From Xanthobacteraceae bacterium (GTDB lineage: Bacteria > Pseudomonadota > Alphaproteobacteria > Rhizobiales > Xanthobacteraceae): a stretch of 64,000 bases of DNA. Below, piece by piece: positions 26,222-34,175 of the stretch (position 1 is its first letter; every line of letters starts with the position of its first letter). The stretch covers positions 1 to 64,000 of the forward strand of contig JARLJA010000102.1 of NCBI GenBank assembly GCA_031291445.1, given 5' to 3'. Position numbers and translations under genes: made by a program. The notes beneath the pieces are model-generated. The model saw nothing but the letters and a program-made list of their open reading frames with translations, did not search any database and had not been told where the DNA came from.

Positions 26222-26659
26222 CTAGGCGCCCCCGGCGGCCTTCAGCGCCGCCAGTTGCGGGCCGATCCGCGCGGTCATGGCCTCGCCCAGCGCCTGCAGC
26301 GCCTTCATCGGCCGGATCAGGACCTCGAACTCCCGGATTTCGCCGGCATCGTTGAAGGCGATCAGGTCGATGCCCTTGAGCTGCCAGGGGCCGACCTTGG
26401 CGCTAAATTCGAGTCCGGCATCGGACGGCCCCGCCACGAACTCTCGATGATATTGAAATTCCTCGAAAATCGTCGTGACGGTGGTCAGCACCAGAAGGGT
26501 GGCGCGCCGCCCCGGGATCGGGCTGTGGACCACCGGAGAGCGAAACAAGACATCCTTGGCCAGCAGTGGAGACAGGATGGTGCCGTCGCCGGTGGCGACG
26601 AAGCGGTGCCAGGCGTCGACGGTGCGGCGGGCGGCGTCGGAAAGGGTGTGGGACGACAT
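26222..26659 (-). CDS. NTF2-like / SnoaL-like family protein
   Basis: A 145-residue protein of the nuclear transport factor 2-like fold. Supporting features are the start LSDAARRTVDAWHRFVATGDGTILSPLLAKDVLFRSP, the middle IPGRRATLLVLTTVTTIF and the strand GPWQLKGIDLIAFNDAGEIREFEVLIRP. Members of this fold act as small isomerases, dehydratases or binding proteins; no catalytic residue set can be assigned here. The start is secure because GGAGG lies six bases upstream of the ATG. It is divergent from the small gene at 26740. Confidence 0.82.
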   Translation of the reverse strand: MSSHTLSDAARRTVDAWHRFVATGDGTILSPLLAKDVLFRSPVVHSPIPGRRATLLVLTTVTTIFEEFQYHREFVAGPSDAGLEFSAKVGPWQLKGIDLIAFNDAGEIREFEVLIRPMKALQALGEAMTARIGPQLAALKAAGGA

Positions 26660-26739
26660 CTCTGGCCTCCGGGTTCCTGGGGTCTATATCATGGTACGAA
26701 AGGGGCGGTCCCCCGCCCTGCCAGACGTATCAGTTCGCC

Positions 26740-26922
26740 ATGACCAAACCAGCTTCGCCGCAGGACGCGGCCCGCCGCGACCGGCTGCGGGCCGCGCTGC
26801 GCGAAAACCTCAAGCGCCGCAAGGCACAGGCCAAGGCCCGCGCCGCGGGTGGCGGCAGCGACGCCGAGGATCCCGGGGGCGCCGAGGCGATGGACGCGCC
26901 GCGCCCCGCCGACGAAACCTGA
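26740..26922 (+). CDS. Small basic/acidic hypothetical protein upstream of the murA block
   Basis: A 60-residue protein with a strongly basic helical first half (RDRLRAALRENLKRRKAQAKARA) and an acidic Gly/Asp/Glu tail. Small proteins of this build are common before murA in Bradyrhizobium relatives, as I recall; their function is unknown. The basic helix could bind nucleic acid, which is only inference. A weak AG-rich sequence precedes the ATG. It is followed after 34 bases by the Rossmann-fold gene. Confidence 0.6.
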   Translation: MTKPASPQDAARRDRLRAALRENLKRRKAQAKARAAGGGSDAEDPGGAEAMDAPRPADET

Positions 26923-26956
26923 GCATTCAGGCGGCGAGGCCGCATGGGGGACAAGC

Positions 26957-27631
26957 ATGAAAGTCATCATCTTCGGTGCCACGGGCATGGTCGGGCAGGG
27001 GGTGTTGCGGGAATGCCTGCGCGATGGCGGCGTCGCGCTCGTGCTCGCGGTCGGGCGCGGCCCCACCGGCCAGGTCCACCCCAAGCTGCGGGAAATCACC
27101 CACGGTGACTTTTTCGATTTCTCCGCGATCGCCCCAAATCTCGCCGGCTACGACGCCTGCTTCTTCTGTCTCGGCGTCAGCGTGGCGGGGATGTCCGAGG
27201 CGGCCTATCGCCGTATCACCCACGACATCACGCTGGCGGCGGCGGAAACCCTGGCGCGGCAGAATCCGGCGATGACGTTCGTCTACGTCACCGGTGCGGG
27301 CACCGACAGCAGCGAACGGGGCCGGGTGATGTGGGCGCGGATCAAGGGCGCGACGGAGAACGCGCTGCTGCGGCTGCCGTTTCGCTCCGCCTACATGTTC
27401 CGGCCCGGCATGATCCAGCCGCTCGGCGGGGTTCGCTCCAAGACGCCGTGGGTCCAGGCGATCTATTCGGTGCTGGGGCCGGTCCTGGGGCTGCTGCGGA
27501 CGGCCTTTCCCAACCAGATCGTCACCACCGAACAGGTCGGACGGGCGATGATCGCCGTGGTGCGCACCCAGCCGGCGCAACGCATCGTCGGGGCGGCCGA
27601 CATCAACCGCCTCGCCGCGTCCCAGCCGTGA
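26957..27631 (+). CDS. NAD(P)-binding Rossmann-fold protein (SDR/epimerase-like)
   Basis: A 224-residue protein of the extended or atypical short-chain dehydrogenase type. MKVIIFGATGMVGQGVLREC holds the dinucleotide-binding GxxGxxG motif. VTGAGTDSSERGRVMWARIKGATENALLRLP contains a Lys in the usual position, though the Tyr of the YxxxK motif is replaced here (MWARIK), as in HTATIP2-like proteins. It is probably a redox-sensing or reductase protein of unknown substrate. The start at 26957 follows GGGGGACAAGC; a longer frame from 26849 runs through the upstream gene and is not likely. Confidence 0.82.
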   Translation: MKVIIFGATGMVGQGVLRECLRDGGVALVLAVGRGPTGQVHPKLREITHGDFFDFSAIAPNLAGYDACFFCLGVSVAGMSEAAYRRITHDITLAAAETLARQNPAMTFVYVTGAGTDSSERGRVMWARIKGATENALLRLPFRSAYMFRPGMIQPLGGVRSKTPWVQAIYSVLGPVLGLLRTAFPNQIVTTEQVGRAMIAVVRTQPAQRIVGAADINRLAASQP

Positions 27632-27740
27632 GCGGCCGCGGGAACCCGACTTTTGCCGTATTGGGCTGAAAGTCTTGGGCTTTCGGGCGCCCTCGGAGGG
27701 GCAGGGGAAGCCGGTACCAATCAACGGATGGCTTTGCTTT

Positions 27741-27769
27741 GCGGACGGTTTTGGTTCAAAACCGTCCGC
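27741..27769. promoter_or_regulatory. Perfect 13-bp hairpin upstream of murA
   Basis: GCGGACGGTTTTG (27741-27753), a GTT loop and CAAAACCGTCCGC (27757-27769) form a very stable stem about 95 bases before murA. It is not followed by a T tract. It may terminate the upstream gene weakly, cap an mRNA end, or be one more short palindromic repeat. Confidence 0.6.
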
Positions 27770-27865
27770 GCCGCGGAGATCGCGGACTGCGCGTGATCGT
27801 TGGGGAGGGGCGCGGGTTCGCCTGTCCGGATCCGGATCGCGGGCCACCCAGGGGGACGTCACGGC

Positions 27866-29155
27866 ATGGATCGCATTCGCATCATCGGCGGCAATGAGCT
27901 CAACGGCGTGATCCCGATTTCCGGCGCCAAGAACGCGGCGCTGCCGCTGATGATCGCCGCGCTGCTGACCGATGAGACCCTGATCCTCGACAACGTGCCG
28001 CGGCTCGCCGACGTCGCCCTGCTGCACCGGATTCTCGGCAATCACGGCGTCGACATCATGAGCGCGGGCAAGCGTCCCGGCGACCACGAGTACCAGGGCC
28101 AGACCCTGCACATCTCGGCCGCCAACATCATCGACACCCGCGCGCCCTACGAACTGGTGTCGCGCATGCGCGCGAGCTTCTGGGTGATCGCGCCGCTTCT
28201 GGCGCGCATGGGCGAGGCCAAGGTGTCGCTGCCCGGCGGTTGCGCCATCGGCACCCGCCCGGTCGATCTCCTGATCATGGCGCTGGAGAAGCTCGGCGCC
28301 GACCTCCAGATCGACGCCGGCTACGTGGTCGCCACCGCGCCCAGGGGGCTGCGCGGCGCCGAGATCGCGTTCCCCAAGGTCACCGTCAGCGGCACCCATG
28401 TGGCGCTGATGGCGGCGACGCTGGCCCGCGGCACCACCGTGATCGACAATGCCGCCCGCGAACCGGAGATCGTCGACGTCGCCGACTGCCTCAACAAGAT
28501 GGGGGCGCGGATTTCCGGCGCCGGCACCTCGCGCATCGTGATCGATGGCGTGGCGAAGCTGTCCGGCGCGCGGCACCAGGTGCTGCCCGACCGCATCGAG
28601 ACCGGGACCTACGCCATGGCGGTGGCCATGACCGGCGGCGATGTGCAGCTGAGCGGGGCGCGGCCGGAACTGCTGCAGGCCGCGCTCGACGTCCTGACCA
28701 CCGCCGGCGCCACCATCACCGCCAACAACCAGGGCATCCGCGTGATGCGCAACGGCGCCGGCATCAATCCGGTGACGGTGTCGACCGCGCCGTTCCCCGG
28801 CTTCCCGACCGACCTCCAGGCCCAGCTGATGGCGCTGATGTCGCGCGCCAAGGGCCGCTCGCAGCTGACCGAGACCATCTTCGAGAACCGTTTCATGCAC
28901 GTCCAGGAGCTGGCGCGGTTCGGCGCCCGCATCCACCTCGACGGCGAGACCGCCACCATCGACGGCGTCGAGCGGCTGCGTGGCGCGCCGGTGATGGCCA
29001 CCGACCTGCGCGCCTCGGTGTCGCTGGTGATCGCGGCGCTGGCGGCCGAGGGCGAGACCATGGTCAACCGCGTCTATCACCTCGATCGCGGCTTCGAACG
29101 GCTGGAGGACAAGCTCTCCGCCTGCGGTGCCACCATCGAACGCATCAGCGGCTGA
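27866..29155 (+). CDS. murA: UDP-N-acetylglucosamine 1-carboxyvinyltransferase
   Basis: First committed cytoplasmic enzyme of peptidoglycan synthesis: transfers enolpyruvate from PEP to UDP-GlcNAc. The 429-residue length is typical. Landmarks are [20 protein letters not shown] with the conserved Lys22 and Asn23, the catalytic loop [16 protein letters not shown] with Cys126 (fosfomycin-sensitive form), and [10 protein letters not shown] near the end. The start at 27866 (MDRIRIIGG) follows GGGGGACGTC. It leads the conserved block murA-DUF2948-hisD-UPF0262-phosphatase-maf-yacG. Confidence 0.98.
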   Translation: MDRIRIIGGNELNGVIPISGAKNAALPLMIAALLTDETLILDNVPRLADVALLHRILGNHGVDIMSAGKRPGDHEYQGQTLHISAANIIDTRAPYELVSRMRASFWVIAPLLARMGEAKVSLPGGCAIGTRPVDLLIMALEKLGADLQIDAGYVVATAPRGLRGAEIAFPKVTVSGTHVALMAATLARGTTVIDNAAREPEIVDVADCLNKMGARISGAGTSRIVIDGVAKLSGARHQVLPDRIETGTYAMAVAMTGGDVQLSGARPELLQAALDVLTTAGATITANNQGIRVMRNGAGINPVTVSTAPFPGFPTDLQAQLMALMSRAKGRSQLTETIFENRFMHVQELARFGARIHLDGETATIDGVERLRGAPVMATDLRASVSLVIAALAAEGETMVNRVYHLDRGFERLEDKLSACGATIERISG

Positions 29156-29192
29156 ATTGAAATGGTGTCGCGACGAGTATGATTGCAGTCAT

Positions 29193-29327
29193 CGTCGTCC
29201 TGAGGTGGCCGCGCGCAGCGCGGCCCTCGAAGGGCGACAGCCCGGGCCGTTCATCCTTCGAGGCTCGCGGAGCCTGTCATCGGGCCGCGCTTCGCGCGGA
29301 CCCGTTGGCTCGCACCTCAGGATGACG
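29193..29327. repeat. Palindromic repeat element (CCTGAGGTG / CACCTCAGGATGACG family)
   Basis: A 135-bp element whose ends are inverted copies with one mismatch (CGTCGTCCTGAGGTG at 29193-29207 and CACCTCAGGATGACG at 29313-29327). Inside are GCGCGCAGCGCG, CCTTCGAGG and GCCGCGCTTCGCGCGG palindromes. It lies in the 213-base gap between murA and the DUF2948 gene. This sequence type differs from the 91-bp elements elsewhere in the window. Confidence 0.8.
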
Positions 29328-29368
29328 GAATGCTGGATGGCTGATCCTGTCGAGAGAGGGTGATTTGT

Positions 29369-29806
29369 ATGGCACCGGGCGTGGTACGGCGACGACTGGC
29401 GGCGCTGGACGGCGACGACCTCTGCGTGATTTCGACCCACGTCCAGGACGCCAGGGTCATGGTGCGCGAGATCGTCTGGCGGCAGGGCGAGAAGCGCGTC
29501 GTGGTCGGGATGCGCCGGATCGACTGGGATCAGGCCTTGTCCGGGACGCCCCAGGGCAGCCGCCTGGTCTCGGCGCTGCGCTTCGACCGCGTGCTGGCCT
29601 GCAAGTCGCGCAACATCGACCTCGATGCCACTGAGGCGGTGCTCGACCTGATCGGCATCGAGTTCAGCCCCGGCGATCCGCCGGGCGGCACCGCGCTGCT
29701 GCTGTTCGCCGGCGGCGGCGCGCTGCGCCTCGATCTGGAATGCCTGGAGTGCGAGCTGGCCGATCTCGGCCTCGACGATAGCGCTCCAGAAGGCCCCGAG
29801 GGTTGA
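29369..29806 (+). CDS. DUF2948 family protein
   Basis: A 145-residue protein of unknown function that sits between murA and hisD in many alphaproteobacteria; context and sequence (LAALDGDDLCVISTHVQDARVMVREIVW, RRIDWDQ, LRLDLECLECELADLG) support DUF2948. No catalytic motif, signal or membrane segment is seen. The start ATG at 29369 has AGAGAGGG eight bases upstream; a GTG at 29360 is in frame but overlaps that site. It is cotranscribed or at least collinear with hisD, which starts 137 bases further on. Confidence 0.88.
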   Translation: MAPGVVRRRLAALDGDDLCVISTHVQDARVMVREIVWRQGEKRVVVGMRRIDWDQALSGTPQGSRLVSALRFDRVLACKSRNIDLDATEAVLDLIGIEFSPGDPPGGTALLLFAGGGALRLDLECLECELADLGLDDSAPEGPEG

Positions 29807-29943
29807 CGGCGTAGGACCGGCGCGCCATTGAGCAAGGGGTCAAGCAGGACTTAGCCCTTCACCGGCAGGGCGAGGCTGGGCAATAGATTGTGCCCGGTCC
29901 CGCTAGTGCCCGCTTTCCGAAGTTCGCAATACCGGACCCCGCC

Positions 29944-31236
29944 ATGCCGATCCGCATCGACAGCCAGAGTGCCGATTTCGCCGCGCGCTTTGCCGCGTTC
30001 CTGGCCATGAAGCGCGAGGCGGCGGCCGACGTCGAGAGCGCGGTGCGCGCCATCGTCGATGACGTCCGCGCCCGCGGCGACGCCGCGCTGATCGAAGCGA
30101 CCGCCAGGTTCGACCGCCTCACCCTCGACGCCGGGGGCCTGCGGATCCCGGCCGCCGAGATCGCCGCCGCCACCGCCGCCTGCGACGGCGCCACCATCGA
30201 GGCCTTGAAGCTGGCGCGCGACCGCATCGAGAGCTTCCACCGCCGCCAGCTGCCCAGGGACGATCGCTTCACCGACGCGCTCGGGGTCGAGCTCGGCCAC
30301 CGCTGGACCGCCATCGAGGCGGTCGGCCTCTATGTGCCCGGCGGCACCGCGGCCTATCCGTCGTCGGTGCTGATGAACGCGGTGCCGGCGCGGGTCGCCG
30401 GCGTCGATCGCGTGGTCATGGTGGTGCCGGCCCCCGACGGCAAGCTCAATCCGCTGGTGCTGGCGGCGGCCTCGCTCGCCGGCGTCACCGAGATCTACCG
30501 CATCGGCGGCGCCCAGGCGGTGGCGGCGCTGGCCTACGGCACCGCGACCATCGCGCCGGTGTCGAAGATCGTCGGCCCCGGCAACGCCTATGTCGCCGCC
30601 GCCAAGCGGCTGGTGTTCGGCAAGGTCGGCATCGACATGATCGCCGGCCCCTCGGAGGTCCTCATCATCGCCGACGGCGACGCCAATGCCGACTGGATCG
30701 CCGCCGACCTCCTGGCCCAGGCCGAGCACGACGCCAACGCCCAGTCGATCCTGATCACCGACGACGCCGGTCTCGCCGCGCGGGTCGAGCGCGCGGTGGA
30801 GGCCCAGCTGTCGACCCTGCCGCGCAATGCGATCGCCGGCGCCTCTTGGCGCGACTTCGGCGCCATCATCCGCGTCGCCCATCTCGACGAGGCGGTCGGG
30901 CTCGCCGACGCCATCGCCGCCGAGCACCTCGAGATCATGACCGCGGCGCCCGAGGCGCTGGCGGAGCGCATCCGCAATGCCGGCGCGATCTTCCTCGGCG
31001 GCCACACCCCGGAGGCGATCGGCGACTATGTCGGCGGCTCCAACCACGTGCTGCCGACCGCGCGCTCGGCGCGGTTCTCCTCCGGGCTCGGCGTGCTTGA
31101 CTTCATGAAGCGAACGTCGATCCTGCGCTGCGGGCCGGACCAGCTGCGCGCGCTCGGCCCGGCCGCCATGACGCTGGGCCAGGCCGAGGGGCTGGACGCC
31201 CATGCGCGTTCGGTCGGAATCCGCCTCAACCTGTGA
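29944..31236 (+). CDS. hisD: Histidinol dehydrogenase
   Basis: Zinc- and NAD-dependent enzyme that oxidises L-histidinol to L-histidine in two steps. The 430-residue protein shows the family blocks: [40 protein letters not shown], the signature region [29 protein letters not shown] (Gln/His zinc ligands) and TAEHLE-equivalent AAEHLEIM followed by [21 protein letters not shown]. The start at 29944 (MPIRIDSQ) is more likely than an upstream frame. Its stop overlaps the start of the UPF0262 gene. Confidence 0.98.
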   Translation: MPIRIDSQSADFAARFAAFLAMKREAAADVESAVRAIVDDVRARGDAALIEATARFDRLTLDAGGLRIPAAEIAAATAACDGATIEALKLARDRIESFHRRQLPRDDRFTDALGVELGHRWTAIEAVGLYVPGGTAAYPSSVLMNAVPARVAGVDRVVMVVPAPDGKLNPLVLAAASLAGVTEIYRIGGAQAVAALAYGTATIAPVSKIVGPGNAYVAAAKRLVFGKVGIDMIAGPSEVLIIADGDANADWIAADLLAQAEHDANAQSILITDDAGLAARVERAVEAQLSTLPRNAIAGASWRDFGAIIRVAHLDEAVGLADAIAAEHLEIMTAAPEALAERIRNAGAIFLGGHTPEAIGDYVGGSNHVLPTARSARFSSGLGVLDFMKRTSILRCGPDQLRALGPAAMTLGQAEGLDAHARSVGIRLNL

Positions 31237-31742
31237 TGACGCAGCCAACCCCAGACCCGACGAGTTCGGACGACAGCCGCAACCGGATCGTCGCGGTGAC
31301 TCTCGACGAGGAATCGATCGGGCGCTCGGGGCCGGACATCGAGCACGAGCGGGCGATCGCGATCTACGACCTGGTCGAGAAGAACCTGTTCGCGCCCGCG
31401 GGCGATGCGGGCGGGCCCTACACGCTGCATCTCGGCATCACCGGCAACCGCCTGATGTTCGACATCCGCCGCGAGGACGGCAGCCCGGTGGTGGTGCACC
31501 TGTTGTCGCTGACCCCGTTCCGCCGCATCGTGAAGGATTACTTCATGATCTGCGACAGCTACTACCACGCCATCCGCACCGCGACGCCGGACAAGATCGA
31601 AGCCATCGACATGGGCCGGCGCGGCATCCACGACGAGGGCTCGCGCACCCTGATGGAGCGGCTGGACGGCAAGGTGCGGGTCGATTTCGAGACCGCGCGG
31701 CGCCTGTTCACGCTGCTCTCGGTGCTGCACTGGAAGGGCTGA
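31236..31742 (+). CDS. UPF0262 family protein
   Basis: A 168-residue conserved alphaproteobacterial protein of unknown function, recognised by [36 protein letters not shown] and [20 protein letters not shown], and by its fixed position after hisD. It is acidic and soluble, with no signal peptide. The ATG at 31236 shares one base with the hisD stop (TGATG), so the genes are coupled; GTG at 31233 is also in frame. Confidence 0.92.
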   Translation: MTQPTPDPTSSDDSRNRIVAVTLDEESIGRSGPDIEHERAIAIYDLVEKNLFAPAGDAGGPYTLHLGITGNRLMFDIRREDGSPVVVHLLSLTPFRRIVKDYFMICDSYYHAIRTATPDKIEAIDMGRRGIHDEGSRTLMERLDGKVRVDFETARRLFTLLSVLHWKG

Positions 31743-31901
31743 ATGGGCGTACTGGCGCGCAGGATCCCGTCACCGGTCGCCGCGCAGCCCCTGCGGGATC
31801 TTCCGGACCTCGCTCCCACGGCAACTCCTGCTTCCCGCGTGGTTCGGGTACCGGCATGCGCGCGAGCCGGCGCCGCGATGCGCGCGCCGACGGGCCGCTA
31901 G
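31743..31901 (+). CDS. Possible 52-codon gene filling the gap between UPF0262 and phosphatase genes
   Basis: An ATG directly follows the UPF0262 stop (TGAATG) and the frame ends in TAG directly before the phosphatase ATG (TAGATG). The product would be a basic, Ala/Pro/Arg-rich peptide beginning MGVLARRIPSPVAAQPLRD. No family is recognised and no separate ribosome site exists; the exact fit may be chance or may couple translation across the gap. Confidence 0.2.
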   Translation: MGVLARRIPSPVAAQPLRDLPDLAPTATPASRVVRVPACARAGAAMRAPTGR

Positions 31902-32384
31902 ATGAGCGCCCCGTCCGCGCCGCTGCCGCCGCCGCGCACGCGGGCTCCGCAGGCGGTGCTGTTCGCCTGCGGGCTCAACAGCGTCCGCTCGCCGATGGCG
32001 GAAAGCCTGCTGCAGACCATGTTCCCCAAGCTCTACGTCCGCTCCGCCGGCGTGCGCAAGGGCGAGCTCGATCCGTTCGCCGCCGCGGTGATGGCCGAGC
32101 TCGGCCAGGACATTTCGAAGCACAAGCCGCAGACCTTCGAGGAACTGGAGAACTGGGAGGGGATGAACTTCGACCTGATCATCACGCTGTCGCCGGAGGC
32201 GCATCACAAGGCGCTCGAGCTCACCCACACCCTGGCCGCCGACGTCGAATACTGGCCGACGCCGGACCCCACCGACACCGAGGGCACGCGCGAGCAGCGG
32301 CTGCAGGCCTATCGCGAGGTCTGCGATGGCTTGAGCCTGCGGATCCGCCGGCGGTTCGGCGGCGCCGGCCGCGGCAGCGCGTAG
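31902..32384 (+). CDS. Low-molecular-weight phosphatase family protein
   Basis: A 160-residue protein of the low-molecular-weight tyrosine phosphatase/ArsC fold. The active-site loop is CGLNSVRS (Cys23, Arg29, C-x5-R), preceded by AVLFA and followed by PMAESLL as in the family. The general-acid loop appears as YWPTPDPTDTEG. The N-terminal 17 residues (Pro/Ser-rich) are an extension. Position between UPF0262 and maf is conserved in Rhizobiales. It may dephosphorylate protein tyrosines; no partner kinase is visible here. Confidence 0.9.
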   Translation: MSAPSAPLPPPRTRAPQAVLFACGLNSVRSPMAESLLQTMFPKLYVRSAGVRKGELDPFAAAVMAELGQDISKHKPQTFEELENWEGMNFDLIITLSPEAHHKALELTHTLAADVEYWPTPDPTDTEGTREQRLQAYREVCDGLSLRIRRRFGGAGRGSA

Positions 32385-32408
32385 GGTGAGAAGCAAAGTC
32401 AACTTCTG

Positions 32409-32566
32409 CGTCACCCGCGGACTTGATCGCCGCAAGTCGGGCTTGCCCGACTTGCGTTCCTTTAAGACGGACGCAGCTCGGCGAGAGCCGAGCTGCTACG
32501 GGTCCACGCTTTGGGGCGACGGCTGTAAAGAAAGCGTGGATTGCCGGGTCAAGCCCGGCAATGACG
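32409..32566. repeat. 158-bp mosaic palindromic repeat (91-bp element carrying an insertion)
   Basis: Begins CGTCACCCGCGG and ends AAGCCCGGCAATGACG like the 91-bp elements, but the left palindrome is split by about 67 bases. That insert is itself two perfect hairpins: GCAAGTCGGGC-TT-GCCCGACTTGC at 32432-32455 and GCAGCTCGGC-GAGA-GCCGAGCTGC at 32473-32496. It is 24 bases downstream of the phosphatase gene stop. Confidence 0.85.
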
Positions 32567-32602
32567 AGGTGGGTGGGAGCCGCTGCGTCCCCAAGTTTCC
32601 CG

Positions 32603-32693
32603 CGTCACCCGCGGGCTTGACCCGCGGGTCCACGCTTTTGGGCCGATGCTGCAAAGGGAAGAGTTGATTGCGAGGTCAAGCCCGGCAATGACG
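32603..32693. repeat. 91-bp palindromic intergenic repeat
   Basis: Bounded by CGTCACCC and CAATGACG; the left arm has CCCGCGGG-CTTGA-CCCGCGGG. It has the same length and same ends as the copy at 7879-7969. It stands in tandem with the mosaic copy at 32409-32566, both between the phosphatase gene and maf in a 508-base stretch that otherwise holds no gene. Confidence 0.85.
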
Positions 32694-32892
32694 AAGAGCG
32701 AAAACGGACGGCCGTGCGATACGGCCATGCCCGTAGCTCGTAGCCGGCTCCGGCCAGAGATGACAGATACCCCGCTCAAGCCGTCACGCCCGCTGTTGTC
32801 GAAGGGGGCGCCTTCCGTTAGTTTGCGCGCCCATCGTCGGCCGCGGGTGGTCCCGCGCCGCTCGTCTCCTCATCCTGCCAGATTGATCAGCC

Positions 32893-33516
32893 ATGCTCGG
32901 CCGCCCCAAACTCGTTCTCGCCTCCGGTTCGCCCCGGCGGCTCGCCCTGCTCAATCAGGCCGGGCTCGAGCCCGATTCGCTGCGGCCGGCCAATGTCGAC
33001 GAGACCCCGAAGCGGGGCGAGCTGCCGCGCGCCTGCGTGACCCGGCTGGCGCGCGCCAAGGCCGAGGCGGCGCTGAAATCGGTGCAGCTCGACGACGAAT
33101 TGCGCAGCGCCTTCATCATCGCCGCCGACACCGTGGTCGCGGTCGGCCGCCGCATCCTGCCCAAGGCCGAGCTGGTGGACGAGGCGGCGCAGTGCCTGCG
33201 GCTGCTGTCGGGGCGCAACCACCGCGTCTACACCTCGGTCTGCATCGTCACGCCCAAGGAGGCGTTCCGCCAGCGGCTGGTGGAGACGAGGGTGCGCTTC
33301 CGCCGCCTCACCGAGGAGGATATCCAGGCCTATATCGGCTCCGGCGAGTGGCGCGGCAAAGCCGGCGGCTACGCGGTACAGGGCATTGCCGGCTCGTTCG
33401 TGGTCAAGCTGGTCGGCTCCTACACCAGCGTGGTGGGGCTGCCGCTCTACGAGACCGTCGTACTGCTGGGCGGCGAGGGTTTCCCGATCCGCTTCGGCTG
33501 GCTCAATGCCACCTGA
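32893..33516 (+). CDS. maf: Maf family nucleotide pyrophosphatase
   Basis: A 207-residue Maf/YceF-type protein, a house-cleaning pyrophosphatase that hydrolyses non-canonical nucleoside triphosphates. Family blocks: [19 protein letters not shown] (the SxSPRR motif), [10 protein letters not shown] (VDE), [31 protein letters not shown] and [33 protein letters not shown]. All hallmark residues are present. It is soluble and cytoplasmic. It overlaps yacG by 11 bases and forms an operon with it. Confidence 0.96.
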   Translation: MLGRPKLVLASGSPRRLALLNQAGLEPDSLRPANVDETPKRGELPRACVTRLARAKAEAALKSVQLDDELRSAFIIAADTVVAVGRRILPKAELVDEAAQCLRLLSGRNHRVYTSVCIVTPKEAFRQRLVETRVRFRRLTEEDIQAYIGSGEWRGKAGGYAVQGIAGSFVVKLVGSYTSVVGLPLYETVVLLGGEGFPIRFGWLNAT

Positions 33517-33715
33517 TCCGCCCACCCGGCGGCCACCCCCCGCGGGCGCGCCCGAGCTGCGAAAAAAGCCGTGCCCGATCTGCGGCCGTCCCGCCGCCGC
33601 CGACACCCATCCGTTCTGCTCGGTGCGCTGCCGTCAGGTCGACCTCGGCCGCTGGCTGTCGGGCTCCTATGTCATCCCGGCGCGGGATGACGAGGAGGAC
33701 GGGGACCGGGACTGA
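33506..33715 (+). CDS. yacG: DNA gyrase inhibitor YacG
   Basis: A 69-residue zinc protein; the E. coli homologue binds GyrB and blocks DNA binding by gyrase. The four zinc ligands are CPIC and FCSVRC, with the usual [13 protein letters not shown] after them. The N-terminal 15 residues are Pro-rich and the C-terminus is acidic. Its start lies inside the end of maf, a common arrangement. The hairpin and T-run at 33822-33857 close the operon. Confidence 0.95.
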   Translation: MPPDPPTRRPPPAGAPELRKKPCPICGRPAAADTHPFCSVRCRQVDLGRWLSGSYVIPARDDEEDGDRD

Positions 33716-33821
33716 GCGCGGCGCGTTTGTTCGATCGTCATCCCCCGGCCGAAGGACCGGGGGACCGAGTAAACGCGGGCGTCCGTGAGCTTCGGGAAAG
33801 CCTGTTCTCCCAATATCTTAC

Positions 33822-33857
33822 GGCCGCGGGGCCCAGCCGGCCGCGGCCCGCTTTTTT
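33822..33857 (+). terminator. Rho-independent terminator of the maf-yacG operon
   Basis: An 8-bp GC stem (GGCCGCGG at 33822-33829 and CCGCGGCC at 33841-33848) is followed after CGC by six T residues. It lies about 105 bases after the yacG stop and just before the tRNA-Phe promoter. Confidence 0.85.
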
Positions 33858-33869
33858 CTCCCCGGCGGC

Positions 33870-33898
33870 TGGACAGGACGCGCCCCGTTCCCTATAAA
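33870..33898 (+). promoter_or_regulatory. Housekeeping-type promoter of tRNA-Phe
   Basis: TGGACA at 33870-33875 and TATAAA at 33893-33898 are separated by exactly 17 bases, close to the sigma-70 consensus. The tRNA begins 33 bases after the -10 box, which leaves a short 5' leader for RNase P removal. Confidence 0.75.
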
Positions 33899-33930
33899 CC
33901 GGCGCTCTCCCGGCCCTGCCGGGGCGAGAC

Positions 33931-34006
33931 GCCCAGGTAGCTCAGTTGGTAGAGCATGCGACTGAAAATCGCAGTGTCGGTGGTTCGATTCCGCCCCTGG
34001 GCACCA
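33931..34006 (+). tRNA. tRNA-Phe (anticodon GAA)
   Basis: 76 nt including an encoded CCA. Acceptor stem GCCCAGG/CCTGGGC, D-arm AGCTCAGTTGGTAGAGC, anticodon arm TGCGA-CTGAAAA-TCGCA with GAA, and T-arm with GGTTCGATTCC all fold. The three-base discriminator/CCA end is at 34003-34006. Confidence 0.97.
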
Positions 34007-34175
34007 TCGCGCTTCCAGCATCAGTCGTCTCTCGCGCGATTTGCGACATCGACCGAGAAATCCTCGCCGCCGTCGCTGCTGCGCCGGGAATTGATGCCGG
34101 CATATCCCCTCGCGTGAGGGAGCCGCCTCGGCACGCGAAGATCGCAGGCTGCGTCCCAAGATTTGGTCGTCGTGT

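Noticed and set aside
33736-33766. CCCCCGG/CCGGGGG hairpin after yacG considered as the operon terminator
   Set aside because: It lacks a T tract and a better terminator with six T residues lies at 33822-33857; it may be another small palindromic repeat.
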